64,000 bases of DNA. It comes from DASUPK01 sp963747425 (GTDB lineage: Bacteria > Actinomycetota > Thermoleophilia > Solirubrobacterales > 70-9). Position numbers and translations under genes: made by a program. Below the pieces are notes generated by a model, which saw only the letters and a program-made list of their open reading frames with translations, did not search any database and was not told where the DNA came from. Positions within the stretch are counted from its first letter, which is position 1; each line of letters opens with the position of its first letter. Below, one piece after another: positions 36,559-45,089 of the stretch. The stretch spans positions 62,001 through 126,000 of the forward strand of contig CAVVFJ010000011.1 in assembly GCA_963747425.1 (NCBI GenBank), given 5' to 3'.

Positions 36559-37038
36559 ATGAGAAGACTTGTCAGCGCCTGCGCGGTGTGCGCGGTGGCG
36601 ATCGGGTTGGTCGCCGTGCCGAACGCGCTGGGCGTGAAGAGCGCGAAGAAGGTCGGTGGCACGGTCTCGGTGGGCGTGACGCCCACCACGGTCGATTCGA
36701 CCACGACCACGCTCATCGCCAGCGGACGTGTCTCGAGCAACAGCAACTGCAAGAAGGACAGGACGCTGCACTTCGCCTATGTCAATGGTGCGACCGTCAC
36801 GCCGCTCGCCGAGACGGCTGAGACGAAGTCGAACGGCTCGTACACGGCGACCCTGCCCAAGCCGACGGACACGAACCCGCCCACGGCGAGCGTCGTTCTG
36901 AGGGCGACCGTCGACCCGACGACTCGCAAGGTCGGCAGCAAGAAGAAGGGCAAGAAGACGAAGAAGGGACGCCGCTTCGATTGCCTGACGTTCAGCGGCG
37001 AGAGCGCCCCGATCGCGATCGCCCCGGCGACTCCCTAG
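36559..37038 (+). CDS. Secreted Thr/Lys-rich protein of unknown function
   Basis: 159 residues with a clear signal peptide (LVSACAVCAVAIGLVAVPNA). The mature part is Thr-rich (TPTTVDSTTTTLIASGRV), has two Cys (NCKKD, FDCLTF) that could form a disulphide, and a basic loop (KKKGKKTKKGRR). The beta-strand-like pattern suggests an Ig-like or small beta-sandwich protein; no family is recognised. The ribosome site GGAAGGGAGCAGGAG precedes ATG 36559, and a terminator follows the stop. Confidence 0.6.
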   Translation: MRRLVSACAVCAVAIGLVAVPNALGVKSAKKVGGTVSVGVTPTTVDSTTTTLIASGRVSSNSNCKKDRTLHFAYVNGATVTPLAETAETKSNGSYTATLPKPTDTNPPTASVVLRATVDPTTRKVGSKKKGKKTKKGRRFDCLTFSGESAPIAIAPATP

Positions 37039-37065
37039 TTAGACAAGACGGCATCCATGTGCCGG

Positions 37066-37101
37066 CGAGTGGCTCGCTCCCCCGCGGGCCACTCGTATTT
37101 T
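37066..37101 (+). terminator. Terminator after the secreted Thr/Lys-rich protein
   Basis: CGAGTGGC (37066-37073) pairs with GCCACTCG (37088-37095), closing a C-rich loop, and is followed by TATTTT. It is located 28 bases after the stop at 37038 and before the HIT gene. Confidence 0.75.
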
Positions 37102-37125
37102 GGGTGTCTGTAGCCTGCCGCCCGG

Positions 37126-37542
37126 ATGGCGGACCCTGACTGCTTGTTCTGCGGCATCGTCGATGGCTCGATCCCGAGCCAGACGATCGACTCGGACGAG
37201 CGCACGGTCGCCTTCATGGACATCAACCCGGCGACGCCGGGGCACGCGCTGGTTGTGCCGCGGACCCACTCCGCCGACCTGCTCGAGATAGCGCCCGAGG
37301 ACCTGTCCGCGACGATGCTGGCCTCACAGCGTCTCGCCGGCCGCATGAAGGAGGTTCTCGGAGCGGACGGGATCAACCTGATCAACGCCTGCGGGGCCGT
37401 TGCCTGGCAGACCGTGTTCCACTTCCACATCCATGTCGTGCCCCGATACGAGGATGATCCGCTCAAGCTTCCCTGGATCCCCGAGCCCGGGGATTCCGAT
37501 GAGATCGCGGCGACCGCCGCCAAATTGAGAGGTGAGAAATGA
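37126..37542 (+). CDS. HIT family protein
   Basis: 138 residues. The histidine triad HFHIHVVPRY is near residue 105, with CLFCGIVDGSIP at the N-terminus (two Cys typical of zinc-containing HIT proteins) and MDINPATPGHALVVPRTH. Members hydrolyse adenosine phosphoramidates or dinucleoside polyphosphates. It is followed by the enoyl-CoA hydratase gene, with which it may be cotranscribed. Confidence 0.9.
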   Translation: MADPDCLFCGIVDGSIPSQTIDSDERTVAFMDINPATPGHALVVPRTHSADLLEIAPEDLSATMLASQRLAGRMKEVLGADGINLINACGAVAWQTVFHFHIHVVPRYEDDPLKLPWIPEPGDSDEIAATAAKLRGEK

Positions 37543-37582
37543 TGCGAGGGTCCGACGAGCGAAGCGAGGAGGAACCCGTCTC

Positions 37583-38368
37583 ATGGCGAAGCGTCGACCG
37601 ATAAACCTGGAGCGCGACGGCAACGTCGCGTCGATCGTCCTCTCCAACCCGCCGCTCAATCTGTTCGGCGACGACGCGTGGGGGGCGTTCGTCTCCTGCA
37701 TCGAGGAGGTCGAGGGTTCCGACGCGCGTGCGCTCGTCTGGCGGGCGGACGGTGACATCTTCACCGGCGGCGTCGACGTGAACAGCTTCAAGAGGGTGCA
37801 GGAGGAGGGGAGCGCTTCCGATTCGTTCGGCTCGCTGATCCCGGTCGTGCGGAGGCTCGAGGAGCTGCCGATCCCGACTCTGGCCCTGGTGCACGGCCTC
37901 TGCCTGACCGCCGGGCTGGAGATCTCGCTGGGCTGCGACATGATCTGGGCGACGGAGTCGGCGCGCTTCGGGCTGGTCGAGGCGGTCGTCGGGTTGACCC
38001 CTGGGGCGGGCGGCACGCAGCGGATGGCCGAGCGCGCCGGGCCGGCGCGGGCCGCGGAGTTCGTGATGAGCGGCGGCCTCTACGACGCCGCGACGCTCGA
38101 GCACTGGAACGTGGTCAGCCGCGTGGTCCCGGACGACCAGCTGCTCGAGAAGGGGATGAAGTTCGCGCACCGGCTCGCGGACGGCCCCACGGTCGCCCAT
38201 GGCGCCACGAAGAAGATCATCCGCGCCTACCGCGCTGGGGGCGTGAACGAGGCTGACAGCGTCACTCCGAGCGTGTTCGCCGACCTGTTCGCCTCGGATG
38301 ACCTGAAGAACGCGGTGGCGAGCTTCCTCGAGGAGGGACCCGGCAAGGCGACGTTCGAGGGGCGCTGA
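37583..38368 (+). CDS. Enoyl-CoA hydratase/isomerase family protein
   Basis: 261 residues from ATG 37583, with GAGGAGG 9-15 bases upstream; an earlier in-frame ATG at 37532 lacks this. Crotonase-fold signatures are IVLSNPPLNLF, the oxyanion-hole region WRADGDIFTGGVDVNSF, ALVHGLCLTAGLEISLGCDMI and EAVVGLTPGAGGTQRM. The Glu of the last motif is retained, which suits a hydratase. Substrate unknown; no fatty-acid oxidation partners are adjacent. Confidence 0.85.
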   Translation: MAKRRPINLERDGNVASIVLSNPPLNLFGDDAWGAFVSCIEEVEGSDARALVWRADGDIFTGGVDVNSFKRVQEEGSASDSFGSLIPVVRRLEELPIPTLALVHGLCLTAGLEISLGCDMIWATESARFGLVEAVVGLTPGAGGTQRMAERAGPARAAEFVMSGGLYDAATLEHWNVVSRVVPDDQLLEKGMKFAHRLADGPTVAHGATKKIIRAYRAGGVNEADSVTPSVFADLFASDDLKNAVASFLEEGPGKATFEGR

Positions 38369-38393
38369 TACACCCGCTACCCTGCCCGGTCGC

Positions 38394-38612
38394 ATGGCGA
38401 AGGAAGAGAAGATCGAGATGGAGGGCGAGATCACCGAGGCGCTGCCCAACACGATGTTTCGCGTCAAGTTGGACAACGACCACGAGGTCCTCGGCCACAT
38501 CTCGGGCAAGATGCGCCGCCACTACATCCGCATCCTCCCGGGGGACAGGGTGAAGATCGAGCTGTCGCCGTACGACCTCGACCGGGGGCGTATTACCTAC
38601 CGTTACAAGTAG
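38394..38612 (+). CDS. infA: Translation initiation factor IF-1
   Basis: 72 residues, OB-fold. KIEMEGEITEALPNTMFRVK, GHISGKMRRHYIRILPGD and VKIELSPYDLDRGRITYRYK are typical. It blocks the ribosomal A site during initiation. Unlike most actinobacteria, infA is here outside the rpmJ-rpsM-rpsK cluster; no ribosomal genes follow. Confidence 0.96.
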   Translation: MAKEEKIEMEGEITEALPNTMFRVKLDNDHEVLGHISGKMRRHYIRILPGDRVKIELSPYDLDRGRITYRYK

Positions 38613-38647
38613 AGGGCTTTTCCACTCCGGTGGCTGTTCCCGCAAGC

Positions 38648-38676
38648 TGGACAGCAGGTGTCTACCTAATTATGAT
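38648..38676 (+). promoter_or_regulatory. Sigma-70-type promoter downstream of infA
   Basis: TGGACA (38648-38653), 17-base spacer, TATGAT (38671-38676): the closest match to a housekeeping promoter I noticed in the window. The predicted start point near 38683 lies inside a perfect AGTCCCAG-TG-CTGGGACT inverted repeat (38678-38695) that could be an operator. It can only drive the 110 bases before the convergent hydrolase gene. Confidence 0.6.
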
Positions 38677-38684
38677 TAGTCCCA

Positions 38685-38798
38685 GTGCTGGGACTGAGGG
38701 GAACAAGCAGACTGGTCGTATTGCTGGTGCTCTTCGGGCTCGCCCTGATCCTGGCCCTCTGCGTGGTGCTGCTGTCGACTCAGCCGTCGGCCGCGTAG
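38685..38798 (+). CDS. Possible small single-helix membrane protein
   Basis: 37 residues from GTG 38685, dominated by one hydrophobic helix (LVVLLVLFGLALILALCVVL) with an Arg-containing N-terminus and a short polar tail, a typical small membrane protein. The start is within 2-3 bases of the transcription start predicted from the TGGACA-N17-TATGAT promoter, so translation would be leaderless. No family is recognised. It ends two bases before the convergent GH63-like gene. It might instead be a small RNA or non-coding sequence. Confidence 0.45.
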   Translation: MLGLRGTSRLVVLLVLFGLALILALCVVLLSTQPSAA

Positions 38799-38799
38799 C

Positions 38800-40050
38800 T
38801 CACAGATAGGACCTGGACGCGGTCGGATCCGGATCCGCCAGCTCCGCGATCAACGAGGACCAGCCGAATTCCTTGGCGCCGAGGCCCTCGCCTGAGTAGG
38901 GCTCGTAGAACTCGCGGAGCCGGTGCTCGGCCACCGCGTCGCTCAGGCGCTTCGCCATCTCCGTCGCTTCCTCGTCGTATCCGAGTCGGAGCAGCCCGAT
39001 CCAGATCAGCCACGCCGAGTTGATCCAGGTCGGGCCTCGCCAGTAGAGGCGGCGAAGCGGGCCCTTCCACTTGCGGGGCTCGAAGGTCGGCTCCTCCGCG
39101 GAGACCGAGGTGGGCGGGAAGGGGAGCCAGTATCTGCGCTGATCGAGCAGGTGCTCCTCGATCAGGCGCCTGCCGATCTCGACCGGGAGGTCGGGAAGCG
39201 CCAGCGGCGCCAGTGCCGACCAGGTCGAGGTACGGATGCGGCGGTCCTGCCCAGCCGGGTCCGTCCGGCTCTCGTGGGCCAGCTCGCCGCGCGCGACGTC
39301 GAGGAAGAGCCCGCGGCGCTCGTCCCAGAGGCGCTCGACGATCCTCGGGGTGATCGAGGGCTCCCCGGCCGCGATCCGGGCCAGGCACCAGAGGACGTTG
39401 GTGACCACCTCGCAGAGCAGCGGCCCGCCGGCGTCGAGCACGTGGCGCGCGTCCCAGCCGAGTCGCCTGTTCCTGGCGATCAGGAAGGGGAACAGGGGCC
39501 GGGCATGAGCGCGCAGGCCCCAGACCGGGTCGAACTTGGGCGACGAGTCGAGGCCCGACTCATCGGGCTGGACGATCCAGAGCAGCCCGTCGCCGTCCAG
39601 ATCCCGATTGGCCTCCAGCCACCGGTGATGGGCCGCGATCCCTGGCTCTGCCGCCGGGTCGCCGACCGCGATCCGCCAGGCCCAGGCCAGCAGCGGCGGC
39701 TGGATCGTCGACGTGTTCCGCGCCTTCCGTGAGGTGACGTTGTAGGTCCAGCGGCGCTGCCAGTCGACGTGGCGGTGCCAGAAGATCGTGTGGCCGATGA
39801 AGCCGTCCTCGGACGCGCCCGCCAGCAGGCTGCGGAGCTCGCTCTCGGCGCGTGAGCGGTCGAACCGGCGCCAGACGATCGAGTGGAAGCACGAGTCCCA
39901 GTACCACTGCCAGGGATAGTGGCCCGGGCTCGGCCTCGAGTACCCATACGGGACGCCATCGCGTTCGCCGTCGGTCCAGTTTCCGCGCAGCGTCTCCTCG
40001 GCGACCCTGAGGACGCGTCCGGCCTCGACCGAGACTGTCGTTTCAGTCAA
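38800..40050 (-). CDS. GH63-like glycoside hydrolase (mannosylglycerate hydrolase/trehalase type)
   Basis: 416 residues, no signal peptide, (alpha/alpha)6-barrel pattern. The motifs PWQWYWDSCFHSIVW (about residues 45-59), YWRGPTWINSAWLIW and EFYEPYSGEGLGAKEFGW, with its Glu-rich catalytic end, are the hallmark of cytoplasmic GH63 enzymes such as mannosylglycerate or glucosylglycerate hydrolase. The substrate is probably a compatible-solute glycoside, but this is inference. It overlaps the end of the ABC-2 permease gene by 8 bases, so the hydrolase may be the last gene of the exporter operon. Confidence 0.75.
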   Translation of the reverse strand: MTETTVSVEAGRVLRVAEETLRGNWTDGERDGVPYGYSRPSPGHYPWQWYWDSCFHSIVWRRFDRSRAESELRSLLAGASEDGFIGHTIFWHRHVDWQRRWTYNVTSRKARNTSTIQPPLLAWAWRIAVGDPAAEPGIAAHHRWLEANRDLDGDGLLWIVQPDESGLDSSPKFDPVWGLRAHARPLFPFLIARNRRLGWDARHVLDAGGPLLCEVVTNVLWCLARIAAGEPSITPRIVERLWDERRGLFLDVARGELAHESRTDPAGQDRRIRTSTWSALAPLALPDLPVEIGRRLIEEHLLDQRRYWLPFPPTSVSAEEPTFEPRKWKGPLRRLYWRGPTWINSAWLIWIGLLRLGYDEEATEMAKRLSDAVAEHRLREFYEPYSGEGLGAKEFGWSSLIAELADPDPTASRSYL

Positions 40051-40816
40051 TTGTCATCCGCCGCATGCCTCGGAGGGCTATGAGGCTGAGAATCGCGGCC
40101 AGCCCGAAGAGCGCCAGATAGCCCGGCCAGGTGTCGCTCCAGGTCACCGAGCCGACGAACCCCTGGCGGGCGGCCTCCACGACCTGAGTCACTGGGTTGA
40201 TCCGGGCCACCGTCTGCAGCCATCCGGTGAGCAGCTCCACCGGGGCGTATGCCGTCGTCAGCAGGACGGCGAGAAACATTCCCACCTGCATCACCGGGGC
40301 CGCCGACTGGGTGCGGAAGCGAAAGGCGAGCGAGGTGCCCCAGGTCGCGGCCACCACGGCCATGCCCATGACCAGGGTGAGCGCGATCGCCAGGCCGAGC
40401 AGTCCCGGCCAATGAGCTCCCACGGCGAACGCGACCACCAACAGGCAGGTCGCCGGCAGCAGCGACCGCAGGCTTGCCGACAGGACCAGCCCCGCGAGGA
40501 GGACGGGGCGGGGTGCCGGCGAGGCGAGCAGACGGTCGAACCAACCCTGCTCGATGTCGCGCGCCAGATTGACGCCGGTGGCGGCGCCGGTGAAGGCCGC
40601 GCCCTGCAGGAGGCTCACCGGGATCAGGAAGCTCTGGTAGCTGGAGGTCGTGAAGCCCGGGAGCAGGGTCAGGCTGCCGAACACGCTGGTCAGCCCGAGG
40701 AAGAAGATGGTGGGAGCGAGCACGCCCGGGATCGCCGCGCCCGGGACCCGGGTGATCTCGTTGAGCGCTCGCCGGACGAGCACCCGGATGGTCGCCGTGG
40801 AGCTTCGCCAGCTCAC
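40043..40816 (-). CDS. ABC-2 type exporter permease
   Basis: 257 residues, six hydrophobic segments (LIPVSLLQGAAFTGAATGV, LLGLAIALTLVMGMAVVA and others) with the ABC-2 domain motif NPVTQVVEAARQGFVGS before the last helix. It matches DrrB-type permeases that pair with a DrrA ATPase. It is the second of two permeases in the operon; the start overlaps the end of the first by 4 bases. Exported compound unknown (drug, lipid or glycan). Confidence 0.85.
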   Translation of the reverse strand: MSWRSSTATIRVLVRRALNEITRVPGAAIPGVLAPTIFFLGLTSVFGSLTLLPGFTTSSYQSFLIPVSLLQGAAFTGAATGVNLARDIEQGWFDRLLASPAPRPVLLAGLVLSASLRSLLPATCLLVVAFAVGAHWPGLLGLAIALTLVMGMAVVAATWGTSLAFRFRTQSAAPVMQVGMFLAVLLTTAYAPVELLTGWLQTVARINPVTQVVEAARQGFVGSVTWSDTWPGYLALFGLAAILSLIALRGMRRMTID

Positions 40817-41604
40817 AGGCCTCTCCGCAACCTGCCGCGCATGGCGAAGGCGCAGAGCGCGAAGCCGAGCGCGCCAATCCCGATCACCGAGGCGATGGCC
40901 TTCAGCTCCGTCGTGGCGGACCAGCTGGCGATGATCGGCTCGCGGATCCCGTTGACGATGAAGCTGAGCGGGTTGTACTGCGCCACCCAGGAGGCCGGCT
41001 CGAGCATCAGATTGGCCGGGAAGAACGCGTCGGAGAGGAACAGGATCACGAACACCAGCGGGAAGATCCCCTGGACGACGCTGGCGCTGTTGGAGCGGAG
41101 CGCGATCGCGGCGCCGATTGAGCCGAAGGCGAGGGCGGACGCGGAGGTCAGCGCGATGGTCCAGATCACCGCTGGCACCCCCTCGTTGATGCTCGCGCCG
41201 AAGATCAGGCCGAGGATCGTGAAGTAGACGGCGATCATCGCCCCGAGAATCGCGGTGGCCGTCAGCCGGCCCAGGACCACGGAGGAGCGCGAGATCGGCG
41301 CCGCGTACAGGCGGTCGGTGAACCCCATCTCCATGTCGATCGCGAAGGCGATCGCTCCGGAGTTGCCGGTCATCATCACCGACTGGACGATCGCCCCGGC
41401 CAGCATGAACGAGAGGAAGTTGGCGACCGGCGGGAACCCCGGCAGGTCGACCGCCCGTCCCGCACCCGCGGTCTGGATCGCGAGCAGCGCCGTGGGGAAG
41501 ATCACGAGCGGCGCAGCGAGCTGAGGGCGGCGAAGGGTTTGCTTGACGGAGCGTCGTCCCAGTGCCAGGACCACCCGCGCATTCGCCGCCAGCCGGTCGA
41601 TCAC
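40813..41604 (-). CDS. ABC-2 type exporter permease
   Basis: 263 residues from GTG 41604 (VIDRLAANARVVLALGRRSV), with GAAGG in the preceding bases. An upstream ATG (41718) would overlap the ATPase gene in another frame and was rejected. The ABC-2 signature YNPLSFIVNGIREPIIASW and helices such as GIFPLVFVILFLSDAFFP and NFLSFMLAGAIVQSVMMTG are clear. It forms a heteromeric or paired permease with the next gene. Confidence 0.85.
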   Translation of the reverse strand: MIDRLAANARVVLALGRRSVKQTLRRPQLAAPLVIFPTALLAIQTAGAGRAVDLPGFPPVANFLSFMLAGAIVQSVMMTGNSGAIAFAIDMEMGFTDRLYAAPISRSSVVLGRLTATAILGAMIAVYFTILGLIFGASINEGVPAVIWTIALTSASALAFGSIGAAIALRSNSASVVQGIFPLVFVILFLSDAFFPANLMLEPASWVAQYNPLSFIVNGIREPIIASWSATTELKAIASVIGIGALGFALCAFAMRGRLRRGL

Positions 41605-41623
41605 TCGACTGCCTCGACCTTCA

Positions 41624-42613
41624 TTAAGCGGGTCGCTCCTCGGCTTCGCCTGCGGGGCGCCCTTGCACATCCTGGGAGCCCTCGAGGTGCTGTCCCGTCT
41701 TCTGCACGAACACGTCATCGAGGGTGGGCTGGACCAGATCGAGGGACTCCACGTCCAGCCCCTCCTTGTTCAGGGCCACGACGATCGGGCCGACCTCGGA
41801 TGTGCCGTGCTCGAGCTCGACCATCAGCGTCCCGTCCCTGGCCGGCAGCGGGCGCCCGAAACGGGCCAGGACCACCTCGGCTCGCTCCTCCTTCCCGGCC
41901 TGCTCGACCAGCGAGAGCTCCAGGTGCGGCCTGCCGACCTCCGCCTTGAGCGCCCCCGGGGTGCCCTCGGCGACGAGGCGGCCGCCGGAGATGATCCCGA
42001 CGCGGTCTGCGAGCTGGTCGGCCTCCTCCAGGTACTGGGTGGTGAGGAAGACCGTGGTGCCGTCGTCGTTGAGCTTGCGGACCTCCTCCCAGATGGCCTT
42101 GCGGCTGACCGGATCGAGGCCCGTGGTGGGCTCGTCGAGGAAGAGGACCTCCGGGGTGTGCACCAGGGCGGCGGCGAGGTCGAGGCGGCGGCGCATGCCG
42201 CCGGAGTAGGTGCCCACGCGCCGGTCGGCGGCGAGGGTGAGCCCAACCCGGTCGAGCAGCCATTGGCCGCGCTCCTGCCCGTCCGTCTTGGAGATGCCGT
42301 GCAGGGTCGCCTGGAGCTCGAGCAGCTCGCGGCCTGTCATCAGCGGATCCAGGGCGGCCTCCTGGAGGGCCACGCCGATCTTGCGGCGGACGGCGCCGGC
42401 GTCCTTGGCGACGTCGTAGCCGGCCACGACGGCTCGGCCGCCGGTCGGCTGAAGCAGAGTGGTGAGCATGCGGACCGTCGTCGTCTTGCCGGCGCCGTTC
42501 GGCCCGAGGAACCCGTAGATCTCGCCCTCTGCGACCTCGAGATCGACGCCGTCGACGGCCTTGATCCCGCCCTCGAACTCGCGAGCAAGCTGCTGCGTCT
42601 CGATCGCGGCCAC
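41624..42613 (-). CDS. ABC-2 exporter ATPase (DrrA/daunorubicin-resistance type)
   Basis: 329 residues from GTG 42613. Walker A GPNGAGKTTTVRMLTTLLQP, Q-loop VALQEAALDPLMTG, signature YSGGMRRRLDLAAALV, Walker B EVLFLDEPTTGLDP and H-loop-like TTQYLEEAD (Gln in place of His) are visible. The last 90 residues (ELSLVEQAGKEERAEVV, then VQPTLDDVFVQKTG) form the DrrA-type C-terminal domain. It heads an operon with two permeases and the GH63-like gene. The Gln at the switch position is usual for this subfamily. Confidence 0.92.
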   Translation of the reverse strand: MAAIETQQLAREFEGGIKAVDGVDLEVAEGEIYGFLGPNGAGKTTTVRMLTTLLQPTGGRAVVAGYDVAKDAGAVRRKIGVALQEAALDPLMTGRELLELQATLHGISKTDGQERGQWLLDRVGLTLAADRRVGTYSGGMRRRLDLAAALVHTPEVLFLDEPTTGLDPVSRKAIWEEVRKLNDDGTTVFLTTQYLEEADQLADRVGIISGGRLVAEGTPGALKAEVGRPHLELSLVEQAGKEERAEVVLARFGRPLPARDGTLMVELEHGTSEVGPIVVALNKEGLDVESLDLVQPTLDDVFVQKTGQHLEGSQDVQGRPAGEAEERPA

Positions 42614-42671
42614 GGTCAGGGGAAGATAACCGGCGGCCGGGACCGGGCCCGGAGGGCGGTCACACAGCGGA

Positions 42672-44033
42672 TCAGGCCATCGCGGTGGCGCGCATTTCCA
42701 CGAACTCCCGGTCCGTGGCGCGCTCGAGCGCCTCGGCGGCGTCGAGCAGCAGCGCGTCGGCGCCCCAGGTGGCGAGCAGCTGCAGCGCGACCGGCATGCC
42801 GGCGTCGAGCCCGACGGGGACGCTCACGCCCGGGACGCCGGTCAGGTTCGCGATCACGCCATGGCGGGCGTTGCCGGCATCGGCGGACTCGACGCCGGAG
42901 GGCAGTTCGATCAGAGGCTCCGTCAGGGAGGGCGCCGCGGCCGGGACCGTCGGCCAGGCGAGCAGGTCGATTCCATCGAACAGCTCGATCAGGTCGCGTC
43001 GCGCCTTGGCCCGGATCAGGAACGCTCGAGCGGTCAGACTGAGAGGGAGCAGCGCGCGGAGCTTGAGGACTCCCCGGTTGATCACGCTGAGCTCCGGGCT
43101 GAGCGCGTTCAGGTTCTCGGGGTTGAGGTGCGCAGCCTCCTCGGCCTGTGCGACGAGCAGCGCGGCCGGCAGCACCAGCTCGAGGTCCGGGAGCTCGACC
43201 TCGATCACCTCGCCGTCGACCTCGCCGCGCAGCGACTCGAGCGCGGCCTCGCAGGCCTCGCGTACGCCGGGCGCCGAGTTGCTCCAGAAGGGGTCCCGGA
43301 TCACTCCTATCCGCAGGCCGCCATCGATCGGGCCGGCCGGGAGCTCCTCTCCGAACAGTGTCGAGGCGAGCAGCCGGCAGTCGGCCGCGTCCCGGCAGAG
43401 CGGGCCGGAGACGATCGTCTCGGTGTTGGCGATGTGGTGGCCCGCCATCGTCGAGCGCCCGAAGGTCGGCTTCAGCCCCGTTAGGCCGCAGTACGCGGCG
43501 GGATACCGAATGGATCCGAGCCCATCGGCGCCGACCGCCCCGGCGACGAGCCCGCCGGCGACCGCGGCGGCGGGGCCGCTCGAGGAGCCGCCGGGGCAGC
43601 GCTCGAGGTCCCAGGGGTTGTGGGCCGCCCCGTAGACGGAGGTGTTGCCGGTGCTGCTCGAGCCCAGCTCGTGCATGTTGGCGACCCCCGCGATCACCGC
43701 GCCGGCGTCGCGCAGAGCCCGGTACGGCCCAGATTCGCCGGGCTCCAGCTTGACGCCGGGGACGCTGGCCGCGCCGACGGTCTCGGCGCGCCAGGGGAGG
43801 GGCCACTCGTCCTTGATCAGGACCGGGACACCCCGAAGCGGGCCTTCGGGGGCCTGCTCGAGCATCCGGCGCGACTCGTCGGGGAAGGTTGCGATCACGG
43901 CGTTCAGGTCGGGGTTCCGCTCCTCGATCCTGGCCAGGCATGCGTCGAGCAGCTCGCCAGGGTCGAGGTCACCGGCTGCGATCCCCGCCGCCTGGTCACG
44001 TAGTGGCAGGGAGAGGGCGTCGAGGCCGCTCAT
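42672..44033 (-). CDS. Amidase-signature family enzyme
   Basis: 453 residues. The Ser-cisSer-Lys triad is in place: Lys in GVPVLIKDEWPLPW, the Ser-rich loop CPGGSSSGPAAAVAGGLV (cis-Ser and nucleophile region) and GSIRYPAAYCGLTGLKPT. The family includes GatA, AtzF-like and fatty-acid amide hydrolases; the substrate is not evident. The ATG overlaps the stop of the small GatC-like gene by 4 bases, suggesting a two-subunit enzyme. Confidence 0.88.
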   Translation of the reverse strand: MSGLDALSLPLRDQAAGIAAGDLDPGELLDACLARIEERNPDLNAVIATFPDESRRMLEQAPEGPLRGVPVLIKDEWPLPWRAETVGAASVPGVKLEPGESGPYRALRDAGAVIAGVANMHELGSSSTGNTSVYGAAHNPWDLERCPGGSSSGPAAAVAGGLVAGAVGADGLGSIRYPAAYCGLTGLKPTFGRSTMAGHHIANTETIVSGPLCRDAADCRLLASTLFGEELPAGPIDGGLRIGVIRDPFWSNSAPGVREACEAALESLRGEVDGEVIEVELPDLELVLPAALLVAQAEEAAHLNPENLNALSPELSVINRGVLKLRALLPLSLTARAFLIRAKARRDLIELFDGIDLLAWPTVPAAAPSLTEPLIELPSGVESADAGNARHGVIANLTGVPGVSVPVGLDAGMPVALQLLATWGADALLLDAAEALERATDREFVEMRATAMA

Positions 44034-44230
44034 CGGGCCGGGGGGCGAGAGAGGTCGGCGTTGGGCTCGGGCTCGATGCCGTCCAGATCAGCGTCACGAA
44101 GGAGGTCCATGCCCGGCTCGTAGATCGACCAGACGCCGGCCATCACCGCCCGCTCGCCCTCGTCCGTGTCGATGCCGAAGATCTCGAGCGCGCCCTGCAA
44201 ATAGCTCTGGAATGCGGATTCTCCGTCCAT
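44030..44230 (-). CDS. Small GatC/AtzG-like partner of the amidase
   Basis: 66 residues. Its layout (helix SAFQSYLQGALEIFGIDTDE, then RAVMAGVWSIYEPGMDLL, ending IEPEPNADLSRPP) resembles AtzG/DUF4089 and GatC. These wrap around amidase subunits with a C-terminal E-P-x-P tail. Similarity is by pattern only. The 4-base overlap with the amidase gene strongly supports joint translation. Confidence 0.6.
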   Translation of the reverse strand: MDGESAFQSYLQGALEIFGIDTDEGERAVMAGVWSIYEPGMDLLRDADLDGIEPEPNADLSRPPAR

Positions 44231-44297
44231 GGCCAGGGAACCCTACTGGCCACGCTTGCAAGGAAACCCCGCAACCCTCCTCGAAAAGGGGTGTTCA

Positions 44298-45086
44298 ATG
44301 AGACTCATGGGCCAGGACGCTCAAGCATTCGCACGCGCGTACAAACTCGCCCTCGCGGCGATGGTCGCCGTGATGGCGGCCGCGCTCGCGGCCGCGCTCG
44401 GCACGGGCAGCGCCGGCGCCGCGCCGCGCGTCATCGTGCTCGGCGCGGCGACCCCAGCGACTCCCTCCTGCCCGACCAACTGCCAGGCGGTGGGCAAGAC
44501 CACCGGTTTCCAGACCTCGATCACCGGAGCGGCGAACCCGTTCCTCGTCCACCTCCGGGGGCGCCTCGTCGCCTGGTCGATCAAGACCGGGGCGCCGAGC
44601 ACGAAGCCGAATCCGAACAACGACAACCAGAGCGACTACGACTTCTTCAGCAAGACCTTCGGTGGCACACCCAAGGCGAGGGTCTCCGTGCTCAAGCCGA
44701 TCATGAAGAAGATCAAGGTCGGCAAGCCGATCTACAAGCTCAAGTCCCAGTCGCCGGTCGAGGACCTCTCCTCATACCTGGGGCAGACCACCACCTTCAC
44801 CCTCGACACGCCCCTGCGCGTGAAGCCGAACAACGTCGTGGCGCTGACCGTCCCGACCTGGGCTCCGGCGTTCGCCATCAACCAGAGCGCCAACACCAAA
44901 TGGGCGGCGAGCCGCAAGAAGGGCAAGTGCAACGCGACCGCTGACATCCTGGCCGGTAGGCCGCAGGACGCCCTCGGCACGCAGCGCTCCTACGGCTGCG
45001 TCTACAACACCGCCAGGCTGCTCTACTCGGCGACCGTCGTCGCCGACCCGAACCAGAAGCCGCCGAAGAAGAAGAAGAAGAAGTAG
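44298..45086 (+). CDS. Secreted protein of unknown function, Lys-rich C-terminus
   Basis: 262 residues from ATG 44298, with AAAAGGGG just upstream; an earlier in-frame ATG at 44229 overlaps the small amidase partner and was rejected. Signal peptide LALAAMVAVMAAALAAALGT; the mature part has two Cys near its start (SCPTNCQAVG), probably a disulphide, then a beta-rich domain (FLVHLRGRLVAWSIKTGAPS, TTFTLDTPLRVKPNNVVAL) and two further Cys (GKCNATAD, YGCVYNTA). It ends in a run of Lys. Similar beta proteins occur in Thermoleophilia; function unknown. Confidence 0.65.
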   Translation: MRLMGQDAQAFARAYKLALAAMVAVMAAALAAALGTGSAGAAPRVIVLGAATPATPSCPTNCQAVGKTTGFQTSITGAANPFLVHLRGRLVAWSIKTGAPSTKPNPNNDNQSDYDFFSKTFGGTPKARVSVLKPIMKKIKVGKPIYKLKSQSPVEDLSSYLGQTTTFTLDTPLRVKPNNVVALTVPTWAPAFAINQSANTKWAASRKKGKCNATADILAGRPQDALGTQRSYGCVYNTARLLYSATVVADPNQKPPKKKKKK

Positions 45087-45089
45087 GGC

